Part shown: piece by piece, positions 33,101-40,174 of the stretch
Position numbering within the stretch: the first letter of the stretch is position 1
How the letters are laid out: each line of letters begins with the position of its first letter
Assembly: GCA_913043285.1 (NCBI GenBank)
Contig: CAJWML010000015.1
Span: 1 to 64,000 of the forward strand
DNA: 64,000 bases
DNA from: CAKZNE01 sp002695025
GTDB taxonomy: Bacteria > Bacteroidota > Bacteroidia > Flavobacteriales > Schleiferiaceae
Reading direction: 5' to 3'
The notes under the pieces: model-generated
The model's input: only the letters and a program-made list of their open reading frames with translations
Database searches by the model: none
Told to the model about the DNA's origin: nothing
Position numbers and translations under genes: made by a program

Positions 33101-34663
33101 GTTCATGGACTTCCCGAAATTTCCATAATAAATGGAAGAATACATGGTGTTGGGGTCTTTGGGATCTATGGCGCATTCCATGCCATCTCCCCCGCGAACA
33201 CCTTCCCAGTTACCTCCATCGTACAGGTCCGTACCATTGTCCTGGGCACCGTTAATTACCAGGTCGGGATCGGTGGCGGAAGCCCCTAGTTTATAATATT
33301 GGGTAATGTTCATCCCATCGTTCAGTTCCACCCAGTTGGAGGAGTTGTCGTCCTTACGGTAAATACCACCGTCACAACCGGCATATAGGGAGGAGCCATC
33401 TTCAGTATATCCCAGGTGGTGGATATCCGCATGGATAAAGCTGGCGCCAAAGCCTTGCCAGTGGCCGATAATGTTCCAGCTTATACCTCCGTTGGATGAT
33501 TGCCATACATTGACGCCCCCTACGGCCACTTCATCTTTATCGGTTGGGTTTACCGCAATGGCAAGATCGTACCATGCCTGGCCGCCACTGTCGCTACCTG
33601 TGTTGCTCCACCCCAGTAGGTTAGGAGCTGTAGAACGTGCAGTCCAGTTTGCACCATTGTCCGTAGAGCGATACGTGCCCAGGTAGCCATTGTTATTGGC
33701 TCCGTACAAGGCATACACATAATTGGGATCGTCAGGAGTTACGGCAAGCTCTATTCTCCGGATACCACTGGTGGGTAGGCCGGCACTCTGAAGCTGGGTC
33801 CAGTTGATACCATTGTCCACACTCTTATAAATGCGGGTAGCCGAAGTAGCATACAAGATGTTCGGGTCTCCAGGCTTTTGAACGAGCGCGTTGAACACTC
33901 CGTTCTGTGTATTGGTCCAGGTGGCTCCACCGTTGGTAGAACGTTGAATACCTGCACTGGTGGTGGCAATGAGGATATTGGTCTGTGTAGGGTGGATCAT
34001 AAGGTTGGAGATACGGATCTGTTGACTGACGTTATAGCTGAGTCCTGTGGCATTCCAGCTGACCCCACCATCCGTTGATTTTAAAACACCATAACTATAA
34101 GTGTCTGATCCGTCACGGTCGCCCGTGGCAATGTATAGGATCGAGGGGTTTGAAGGGTCAATATCAATATCCGTAACGCCCAGGTTGGGGAGAAGGTCGG
34201 TATTGGTGGACCAGCTCTGGCCACCATCCGTACTTTGCCATAAACCACCGGCCGGGGTTCCTATCCATATTTGCTGGGGATTTACCGGGCTTATGGTTAC
34301 TTTATTGATTCGGCCTACACCGTTGAGAGCGTTACCATTGTATGGGCCTATTGGCGACCAGGATCCGACATTTACACTGTTTTGGGTAGCTTTTACTTCT
34401 TCATAAGCCGTAGCCAAATCAGATGGGTTGGGACGTATGCCTTCCGGGTATACACGTGGTTCCATAAAGGCTTCCCAGCGTTTGAACTGTTTCCAGCCTT
34501 TGCCCTTTTCTATTTCACGTCCTTGCCAGTATTGTTCAAAACTCTTTTGGACTGTATAGAAGTTCACATCAGGGTCTTCCATCTGATCTATCCAATCGGC
34601 ATTTTGGGCCAGGGCCCATCCATAGCACACCATCATTATGGCAACTGATAAGCAGTACTTCAT
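30146..34663 (-). CDS. Giant BNR-propeller / PKD T9SS type A sorting domain protein
   Basis: A 1505-residue exported protein. The ATG at 34663 gives a clean signal peptide (MKYCLSVAIMMVCYGWALAQ); the extension to 34702 adds 13 charged residues and is rejected. Residues about 100-740 hold repeated sortilin/BNR turns (GGLWQSTDGGQSW, STDGGVSWN, SVDNGINWT, STDNGANWT, ESRDGGNTWD), i.e. one or two 10-bladed-type propellers. PKD-like domains follow (STWSWSI-type and YEWILTG, each with YP/YN..L.V.N), with a MAM-like adhesive segment between them (about 860-1030: PFQEDFETPGSFDRWEV). Further cysteine-paired Ig-like repeats precede the sorting domain (FSIFPNPADERLNLEL ... LPAGLYIVAI). Likely a surface adhesin or a scaffold; paralogue of the 10962-13616 protein. 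Confidence 0.86.
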   Translation of the reverse strand: MKYCLSVAIMMVCYGWALAQNADWIDQMEDPDVNFYTVQKSFEQYWQGREIEKGKGWKQFKRWEAFMEPRVYPEGIRPNPSDLATAYEEVKATQNSVNVGSWSPIGPYNGNALNGVGRINKVTISPVNPQQIWIGTPAGGLWQSTDGGQSWSTNTDLLPNLGVTDIDIDPSNPSILYIATGDRDGSDTYSYGVLKSTDGGVSWNATGLSYNVSQQIRISNLMIHPTQTNILIATTSAGIQRSTNGGATWTNTQNGVFNALVQKPGDPNILYATSATRIYKSVDNGINWTQLQSAGLPTSGIRRIELAVTPDDPNYVYALYGANNNGYLGTYRSTDNGANWTARSTAPNLLGWSNTGSDSGGQAWYDLAIAVNPTDKDEVAVGGVNVWQSSNGGISWNIIGHWQGFGASFIHADIHHLGYTEDGSSLYAGCDGGIYRKDDNSSNWVELNDGMNITQYYKLGASATDPDLVINGAQDNGTDLYDGGNWEGVRGGDGMECAIDPKDPNTMYSSIYYGNFGKSMNRGNDFNAPFNLPPSGSGNWITPFLIDQKHPDTLYAGFSRVYRSNNGGSSFNAVSPSGMTGGSNLDQMALSPTHSNVLYVSEGSRLWRSEDYGSTFASLSTPGTREITYIAVAYDDPMHVFITRSGYSAGQKVYESRDGGNTWDNISANLPNIPANCVAIENNAATGVYVGTDLGVFYKDNNLNSWIPFNNNLPNVIVNEIEITYNDRRLKIATYGRGLWKSPLYSDIVPPLADATFPAAVCSGNIVTLTDLSHYHPTSWSWSISPATFSYVNGTNANSQNPQVTFNQDGIYNIQLTVSNSLGSHTSYYMSAVSQGGLPLPFQEDFETPGSFDRWEVVSPDQEGWELQQVSGNSPGNQAARSNLYFNTGNGPYELISPTISFVNHSSVNMSFDYAYRGRGGNTNDTLRVYIATQCQNNWTLLQEFYEDGTSNFVTSTPLNSNFVPSSSADWCGNAGFGLCKTVNLNAYDGLEGIRIKFEAGKAGGNNIYLDNINISGNSSVAPTAAFSGPQQATCALRPLTLTDQSYGSPSTYEWILTGATPAVSTDRNPSVTYNAAGTYPVKLKVTNAFGTDSVTKTSFITIDPADSVKATIVLGSSPTLCFNDTLKVSLSVTHAGTNAIYEWYRNGSRISKGSSPSFNYTGLGDGDEVFAIVKSSEDCAFPESAFTDTISVDVYSQPTVQVNAVADLCISDAPVSLSATPSGGTFKGPGVQGSQFDPSAAGQGFHVLTYNYVDSNGCVNSTLRTIRVDAPAQVSFNTPAPVCLESGGVALSGGSPIGGNYSGPGIYNGLFYPDSVGVGSFRITYAFTSGACDTVKDTATIHVVPAPVKPTVSIVGSTMQCDQAGLSYQWFNGPTAIFNASSRNYTPSVSGNYRVRITDQNGCSRFSDTVQFNIGQEEFRNVRSFSIFPNPADERLNLELETSTAVENGSLMIFNNVGQMVMKQNLEKSSRVSVGIDIAELPAGLYIVAIEGENISVSSKFIIE

Positions 34664-34804
34664 ATATTGGTATTCTTTCAAGTTTTTAGCCCTGATAATC
34701 AATCAATTATCGGACCGGGATTTTTCTTAGGGGCTCTAAATATACGTAAATGACCCATTTGAGGATTGCCTTGATAGAAGAATGCCGGGCAGGCGATAGA
34801 CAGA

Positions 34805-36583
34805 TTATTCCGAGAACTCCAGCAACTTCCTGCGGTATACTGAAAACATTTTTGATTTAGAAACAAAACCCTCGTAACGTCCTGAACGTACTACCGGCAG
34901 ATTCCAGGCCCCGCTGGACTGGAATTTCTGCATAACCGAGTTCATGGTTTCATTCTTTTCTATAATAGCCGGAGGAGGGTTCATTAGTTCACTTACATAG
35001 GTGTCATTGTACAGTGACTGATCAAACATGATGTTACGAAAGTCATCGAGTGTGAGTACGCCTACCAGCTTTTCTTCCTCGTCAACCACCGGGAAGAGGT
35101 TGCGCTTGCTGGTACTCACCACTTTTACCAGCTCACCCAGGCTCATCTCAGGATTTACCTTCACAAAATCGGTTTCCAGTACCGCATCAATATTAAGCAG
35201 GGTAAGGATCACCTGGTCTTTATTGTGGGTTAGTATGTCTCCCTTCCGGGCCAGCTGCATCGTATAAACAGAGTGTGGCATGATCTGCCGGGTAACCACA
35301 AAGGATATGGCAGAAACCAGCATCAGGGGGATAAAGAGTTCATATCCTCCGGTGATCTCCGCGATCATAAAGATAGCCGTTAAGGGGGCGTGCAGGACCC
35401 CGGCCATTAGTCCGGCCATACCCACCAGGGCGTAATTGCTGGAAGATAGGGTGATCCAGTTGAACTCATTGATGAACCGGGCAAATACAAACCCGGAAGA
35501 TGCCCCTATGAAAAGTGAAGGTGCAAATACTCCTCCCACACCTCCAGCGCCCAGGGTAAACGTGGTGGCAAACCCCTTAAAGAGCACGAGGCCTATGAGC
35601 AGGGCTATTACCAGGTAATCAGAGGTATGGTACTCATACAGGAAACTGCGCTCAATTACCTTGTCAAGGTTGCCATTCAAGAGATGGTTAATGGTTTCGT
35701 AGCCTTCTCCGTATAATGGCGGTATCAGAAATATAAGTAAGCCCAGCAGGCTGCCGCCTATCAATATTTTGGTCCAGGGGTTGGCAAAGCGACTGAAGAG
35801 GTTATCCACGTAAAAATAAAGGCGGTTGAAATACACGGACACAAAAGCGGTCATTACCCCCAGCAGTGCATAAAAAGGGACCTCGGCAACCCGGAAAGGG
35901 GCAATGTATTTATAGTGAAAAAGGTAATCACCACCCTGAATGAAAATAGTAGTAACGGCACCGGAAACGGAAGCCAGCAATAAAGGTATCAGAGATCCGA
36001 AAGTAAGGTCGAGGCTGAAGATCTCTATGGTAAAGATAATAGCCGCAATAGGTGCATTAAAGATGGAGGCGATGGCGCCTGCGGCAGCGCAGGATATGAG
36101 CAGGATGCGTGATTTATAATTAATGTGCATGAGGCGCCCCAGGTTGGAGCCAATGGCTGCCCCGGTTCCCACGGAAGGGCCTTCCAGCCCCACCGAGCCA
36201 CCAAACCCCACTGTAAAAATACTGGTGATCATGTGGCTGAACATCTGTGAAGCGGGCAGTATACCGCTCTTGCGGGATATGGCAAAGAGGGTATTGGGTA
36301 CCCCTTCGCCCACCTTTCTTCCCCGGAGAGCTTTGCGAACGATCACCGTAATGAATATCCCGATAATGGGAAAAGCAAAGTAAAAGGGGTTGTAATACTT
36401 GGTAAGGTAGTCCGAGGTGACCAGGCTCTGTATAAAGTGGGTAGTGTTTTTAAGCACCACCGCTACCAGCCCGGTAAGAAAACCTACTACGATGCTGAGG
36501 ATAAGGATAAACTGACGTTGCGGGAGATGCCGGGCTCTCCACTTTAAAAACCGGCCCAGCAGGCTGTTGCGTCCGTCCGGCAT
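34805..36583 (-). CDS. ClC-family chloride channel/antiporter with C-terminal CBS pair
   Basis: A 592-residue membrane protein. The ClC core covers about 25-440 and includes GSVGLEGP (129-136) with the gating glutamate Glu134, and GAGGVGGVFAPSLFIGA, matching the GxFxP block. The first selectivity motif, GSGIP in Escherichia coli ClcA, reads GEGVP (92-96), so the Ser that coordinates the central anion is replaced by Glu. Two CBS domains fill about 455-590 (VNPEMSLGELVKVV ... LVGVLTLDDFR; MNSVMQKFQSSGAWNLPVV) and probably regulate the pore by nucleotide binding. The start is 6 bases after the stop of aspS on the same strand, so they are cotranscribed, a housekeeping pairing with no obvious functional link. 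Confidence 0.92.
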   Translation of the reverse strand: MPDGRNSLLGRFLKWRARHLPQRQFILILSIVVGFLTGLVAVVLKNTTHFIQSLVTSDYLTKYYNPFYFAFPIIGIFITVIVRKALRGRKVGEGVPNTLFAISRKSGILPASQMFSHMITSIFTVGFGGSVGLEGPSVGTGAAIGSNLGRLMHINYKSRILLISCAAAGAIASIFNAPIAAIIFTIEIFSLDLTFGSLIPLLLASVSGAVTTIFIQGGDYLFHYKYIAPFRVAEVPFYALLGVMTAFVSVYFNRLYFYVDNLFSRFANPWTKILIGGSLLGLLIFLIPPLYGEGYETINHLLNGNLDKVIERSFLYEYHTSDYLVIALLIGLVLFKGFATTFTLGAGGVGGVFAPSLFIGASSGFVFARFINEFNWITLSSSNYALVGMAGLMAGVLHAPLTAIFMIAEITGGYELFIPLMLVSAISFVVTRQIMPHSVYTMQLARKGDILTHNKDQVILTLLNIDAVLETDFVKVNPEMSLGELVKVVSTSKRNLFPVVDEEEKLVGVLTLDDFRNIMFDQSLYNDTYVSELMNPPPAIIEKNETMNSVMQKFQSSGAWNLPVVRSGRYEGFVSKSKMFSVYRRKLLEFSE

Positions 36584-36589
36584 TTCCCC

Positions 36590-38335
36590 TTACTCAGTAA
36601 TAGTGATTCGCAACTCTTTCAGTTGCTCTTCCCCGATGATGGAAGGTGTATCGATCATCAGGTCGCGACCCGCATTGTTCTTGGGGAAGGCCATAAAATC
36701 GCGGATACTCTCCTTGCCTCCCAGTATCGCCACCAGGCGGTCAAAGCCAAAGGCTATACCACCGTGGGGCGGGGCACCGTATTCAAAGGCATCCATTAAG
36801 AAGCCGAATTGTTTTTTGGCTTCCTCATCACTAAAACCGAGGATGCCGAACATTTTCTTTTGCAGGTCACGGTCATGGATACGGATGGAGCCTCCACCTA
36901 TTTCGTTGCCGTTCAATACCAGGTCATAGGCATTGGCACGTATGCTTCCGGGGTCGGTGTCCAGGAGGGGAATATCCTTGGGGTAAGGAGAAGTGAAAGG
37001 GTGGTGCATTGCGTACCAGCGTGCTGTATCTTCATCCCACTCCAGTAAAGGGAAATCCAGTACCCAAAGCGGGGCAAATTCGTCTGGCTTGCGCAAACCC
37101 AATTCTTCGGCCAGGTGCAGGCGCAATTCGTTCAGCGCTTTACGGGTTTTGTCCTTCGGACCCGCCATGATCAGCAAAAGGTCGCCAGGTTTGGCATCCA
37201 TGGCTTCGGCCCATTCCTTCAGATCTTCAGGGCTGTAAAATTTATCTACGGATGATTTCAGTGTGCCGTCAGCGTTGTACTTGCACCATACCAGTCCACT
37301 GCCCCCTACCTGGGGTCTTTTTACAAAATCGGTAAGGGCATCGATCTGCTTGCGGGAGTATTCGGCACAACCCTCAACGTTAATACCTACTACCAGCTCA
37401 GCCTGGTCAAATACGTTAAAGCCCTTATTCTGGGTAAGCTCGTTCAGCCCGGTAAAGGTCATTCCAAAACGGATATCCGGTTTATCACTACCATAAAGGG
37501 CCATGGCTTCATCATAAGTCATGCGGGGAATAGAATCAATATCCACTCCTTTAACCGTTTTGAGGATGTGCTTCAGGAAACCTTCAAAAGTGTTCAGGAT
37601 ATCCTCCCGTTCCACAAAAGCCATTTCACAGTCTATCTGCGTAAATTCTGGCTGGCGGTCAGCGCGCAGGTCTTCGTCACGAAAGCATTTTACAATCTGG
37701 AAATACTTATCAAAACCCGAAACCATCAGCAATTGCTTAAAGGTTTGAGGCGACTGTGGCAGGGCGTAGAACTGTCCTTCATGCATGCGTGAAGGCACCA
37801 CAAAGTCGCGGGCACCTTCAGGGGTGGATTTAATCAGGAAAGGCGTTTCAATATCCAGGAAGCCTATGGAGCTGAGGTAATTGCGGGTTTCTATGTTTAC
37901 CCGGTGGCGCAGCATAATATTTTCTTTCAGGGGGTTCCTGCGCAGGTCCAGGTAGCGGTATTTCATACGCAACTCCTCACCACCATCTGTTTCATCTTCA
38001 ATGGTAAAAGGAGGAGTTTTGGAAGCGTTGAGCACCGTTAAGGAAGAGCAGCGGATCTCAATCTCACCCGTACTCATATTAGGATTCTTGCTGCTGCGTT
38101 CAATCACTGTGCCTTCGGCTTGTATCACAAACTCGCGCCCGGTTTTTCGGGCCTTTTCCAGTAGTTCGGTATCCCATTCCTCGTTAAAGGCCAGTTGGGT
38201 AATGCCATAGCGATCCCGAAGATCAATAAAGGTCATGCCGCCCAGGTTGCGTACGCGCTGTACCCAGCCGGCCAGTTTTACATTTTTGCCCTCGTGTTGC
38301 AGGTTCAGTTCACCACAGGTATGTGTACGATGCAT
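36590..38335 (-). CDS. aspS: Aspartyl-tRNA synthetase
   Basis: A 581-residue class II synthetase that charges tRNA-Asp. The N-terminal anticodon-binding OB fold (residues about 1-105) starts MHRTHTCGELN and includes GWVQRVRNLGGMTFIDLRDR. The catalytic core has motif 2 (FRDEDLRADRQPEFTQID), the bacterial GAD insertion (about 300-410), and motif 3 (GIAFGFDRLVAIL). Length and architecture are those of bacterial-type AspRS. It precedes the ClC gene by 6 bases and diverges from tadA; 72 bases separate the two divergent starts, and both are translation genes. Confidence 0.97.
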   Translation of the reverse strand: MHRTHTCGELNLQHEGKNVKLAGWVQRVRNLGGMTFIDLRDRYGITQLAFNEEWDTELLEKARKTGREFVIQAEGTVIERSSKNPNMSTGEIEIRCSSLTVLNASKTPPFTIEDETDGGEELRMKYRYLDLRRNPLKENIMLRHRVNIETRNYLSSIGFLDIETPFLIKSTPEGARDFVVPSRMHEGQFYALPQSPQTFKQLLMVSGFDKYFQIVKCFRDEDLRADRQPEFTQIDCEMAFVEREDILNTFEGFLKHILKTVKGVDIDSIPRMTYDEAMALYGSDKPDIRFGMTFTGLNELTQNKGFNVFDQAELVVGINVEGCAEYSRKQIDALTDFVKRPQVGGSGLVWCKYNADGTLKSSVDKFYSPEDLKEWAEAMDAKPGDLLLIMAGPKDKTRKALNELRLHLAEELGLRKPDEFAPLWVLDFPLLEWDEDTARWYAMHHPFTSPYPKDIPLLDTDPGSIRANAYDLVLNGNEIGGGSIRIHDRDLQKKMFGILGFSDEEAKKQFGFLMDAFEYGAPPHGGIAFGFDRLVAILGGKESIRDFMAFPKNNAGRDLMIDTPSIIGEEQLKELRITITE

Positions 38336-38407
38336 CTTAGCTGATGATTTAGTAAGCTGGCGAAATTACAAAGTATTAGGAGCATAGCTATATTTACAGG
38401 CCTAAAA

Positions 38408-38863
38408 GTGGACCCATTGGGAATTGAAATTTACAGTGACGAATATTTTATGCGGCAGGCCTTTATGGAGGCCCAAAGAGCTTATGAGGAAGATGAGATA
38501 CCCATAGGTGCCGTTATTGTAAGTAAGAACAAAGTCATAGGTAGGGGGCATAACCTTACTGAAAGGCTTACCGATGTTACAGCCCATGCTGAAATGCAGG
38601 CTATCACAGCTGCCAGCTCCTACCTGGGCTCCAAGTATCTGAAGGATTGTACACTTTTTGTAACGCTTGAGCCCTGTCCTATGTGCGCGGGCGCTCTTTT
38701 CTGGAGCCAGATAGGCCGGGTGGTTTTTGCGGCTCCGGATCCCAAGCGTGGTTTCCTGGAACACGGTGGATATCTGCATCCTAAAACAAAATTGGAACAA
38801 GGATTGTTACAAGCGGAATGTTCGGAATTAATCCGGGCGTTCTTTGCCCGTAAAAGAGCGTAG
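38408..38863 (+). CDS. tadA: tRNA-specific adenosine deaminase
   Basis: A 151-residue zinc enzyme that deaminates A34 to inosine in tRNA-Arg(ACG). Zinc ligands are His60 in the HAE motif (TAHAEMQAI; catalytic Glu62) and Cys90/Cys93 in EPCPMCAGAL. The substrate-binding GRGHN segment and the RVVFAAPDPKRG block fit TadA. The reading frame begins with GTG at 38408; an ATG at 38450 would remove the conserved DEYFM helix, so the GTG is preferred. Divergent from aspS. Confidence 0.93.
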   Translation: MDPLGIEIYSDEYFMRQAFMEAQRAYEEDEIPIGAVIVSKNKVIGRGHNLTERLTDVTAHAEMQAITAASSYLGSKYLKDCTLFVTLEPCPMCAGALFWSQIGRVVFAAPDPKRGFLEHGGYLHPKTKLEQGLLQAECSELIRAFFARKRA

Positions 38864-38914
38864 GCTCATCAAAGCAGGCTTAGAAGAGTTACTCGCTAAA
38901 GATCACGTATTTAC

Positions 38915-38945
38915 TTGACTTTCAGTAAGTTTTTTTGTAGTTTTG
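38915..38945 (+). promoter_or_regulatory. Consensus Bacteroidota promoter for the small membrane protein gene
   Basis: TTG (38915-38917) and TAGTTTTG (38938-38945) are 20 bases apart, matching both the -33 and -7 elements and their usual spacing. Transcription would begin near 38952, 17 bases before the ATG at 38969, which supports that start over the in-frame 38915. Confidence 0.72.
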
Positions 38946-38968
38946 CACTGTCGTTACACAATTGTTCT

Positions 38969-39445
38969 ATGATTACTAATAAAAATATACGCAAATACCT
39001 CTGGATGGTGCTGCTTGCACTGGCGCTGGTGGTGCTGGCTGATCTGGCCTTCCTTTTTATTCTCGATCACATTGGTGACCTATTTAATGGTTACTCCATT
39101 TTGGTGATCCCTGCCCTTATCGGTATCGCTTATGCCTATGCGGGTCTGCCCATTTTCACCTTCAATGCAGAATCGGATGTATTGCATATCAAAAGCCACA
39201 TGGTTATGAACCGCCTTTTGGGTAAGGATCTGTACATATTGCGTAAAAACGTGGTGGCTCTGGAGCTGGATCGTAGTGGTATCCGTAAAAAACTGGTGAT
39301 CCATTACATCAAAGCGGGGAAAGAATGCACAGAAAAATTCAGTGTGAGCCTTCTCAGTAAAAAGAAAATTGAGCGCCTGGCCCAAACGGTACAAGACATT
39401 GATTCTGAAGCCCGGAATTTACCCAATACACCAATGTTCATTTGA
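38969..39445 (+). CDS. Small two-helix membrane protein of unknown function
   Basis: A 158-residue protein. Two adjacent hydrophobic segments (about 11-34, WMVLLALALVVLADLAFLFIL; about 42-58, YSILVIPALIGIAYAYA) anchor it in the inner membrane, followed by a 95-residue soluble domain with beta-strand character (IFTFNAESDVLHIKSHMVM, VALELDRSGIRKKLVIHYI) that resembles a bacterial PH-like fold, though I am not certain. No motif gives a function. A consensus promoter and a downstream terminator show that it is its own transcription unit. Confidence 0.68.
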   Translation: MITNKNIRKYLWMVLLALALVVLADLAFLFILDHIGDLFNGYSILVIPALIGIAYAYAGLPIFTFNAESDVLHIKSHMVMNRLLGKDLYILRKNVVALELDRSGIRKKLVIHYIKAGKECTEKFSVSLLSKKKIERLAQTVQDIDSEARNLPNTPMFI

Positions 39446-39466
39446 TAGTAAAAGATTCATATATGC

Positions 39467-39496
39467 AAAAGGAGGTTTTTAAAGCCTCCTTTTTTG
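39467..39496 (+). terminator. Intrinsic terminator
   Basis: AAAAGGAGG and CCTCCTTTT pair around a short T/A-rich loop and are followed by a T-run, 21 bases after the stop at 39445. Confidence 0.85.
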
Positions 39497-39547
39497 TTTT
39501 CAATCGTTATATAGCCGTATCCAATCTGTCAGATAAAAGGAGAATCC

Positions 39548-39555
39548 TAATTTTG
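39548..39555 (+). promoter_or_regulatory. Promoter -7 element for the bacilliredoxin gene
   Basis: TAATTTTG matches TAnnTTTG exactly and lies 14 bases before the ATG at 39570. A CTG at 39526-39528 is the best candidate for the -33 element (19-base spacing). Confidence 0.5.
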
Positions 39556-39569
39556 TAAAAAATTATCTT

Positions 39570-39980
39570 ATGTATCCAGAAGACTTAATTGCTCCCATGC
39601 GCGAAGATCTCACCTCGTTAGGTATTAAAGAAACGAGATCATCAGAGGAAGTAAAGAACGAAATAAATCAGGATGGAACCACTCTGGTGGTGATCAACTC
39701 AGTTTGTGGTTGCGCAGCAGCCAATGCAAGACCAGCGGTGAAAATGGCCACTCAGCATAGCAAGAAACCAGATCGTATGATCACTGCTTTTGCCGGTAAT
39801 GATGTGGAAGCTGTAAAAACAGCCCGTGATATGATGGCACCTTTTCCTCCTTCATCACCGTCTATTGCCTTATTCAAGAATGGCCAGCTGGTCCATATGA
39901 TTGAAAGACACCATATTGAAGGTCGTGCTGCTCAAGCTATTGCAGAGAACCTGACCAGTGCTTTTGACGAGTACTGCTAA
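39570..39980 (+). CDS. BrxA/BrxB-family bacilliredoxin
   Basis: A 136-residue protein of the YphP/YqiW (DUF1094) family. It has a thioredoxin-like fold with the family CGC motif (Cys46-Gly-Cys48, in INSVCGCAAANARPAV). In Firmicutes these enzymes remove bacillithiol from oxidised proteins; in Bacteroidota a disulfide isomerase or reductase role is likely, and whether bacillithiol is the partner cannot be said. The C-terminal part (MIERHHIEGRAAQAIAENL) matches the family. A terminator follows, so the gene is monocistronic. Confidence 0.9.
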   Translation: MYPEDLIAPMREDLTSLGIKETRSSEEVKNEINQDGTTLVVINSVCGCAAANARPAVKMATQHSKKPDRMITAFAGNDVEAVKTARDMMAPFPPSSPSIALFKNGQLVHMIERHHIEGRAAQAIAENLTSAFDEYC

Positions 39981-39990
39981 TTAACCAGGC

Positions 39991-40074
39991 GGTCCGGTTT
40001 AAGAGCTTACAACTGCCAGGTTGAGTGAAATCCCGGAGGGATTTTTTGTTACGACCTGTACATTAAAGCGGACC
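39991..40074. repeat. 12-bp inverted repeat flanking a terminator
   Basis: GGTCCGGTTTAA (39991-40002) and TTAAAGCGGACC (40063-40074) are complementary at 11 of 12 positions and enclose the terminator at 40028-40047. Could be a structured 3' UTR or a small-RNA-like element. Confidence 0.35.
40028..40047 (+). terminator. Intrinsic terminator of the bacilliredoxin gene
   Basis: AAATCCC and GGGATTT pair perfectly around the loop GGA and are followed by a T-run, 48 bases after the stop. Confidence 0.85.
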
Positions 40075-40125
40075 AGCTCTAATTGATCTCTAAACAAACA
40101 AACCTTCTTACAAAGGGAGGTAAAT

Positions 40126-40158
40126 AAAAAGGCCCCCGAAAACTCGGGGGCCTTTTAT
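40126..40158. terminator. Bidirectional intrinsic terminator
   Basis: AAAAGGCCCCCGA pairs with TCGGGGGCCTTTT (loop about AAAC); it lies 17 bases beyond the stop of the minus-strand gene at 40175 and can also stop plus-strand transcription. Confidence 0.92.
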
Positions 40159-40174
40159 TTGCGATTGATGTCTG

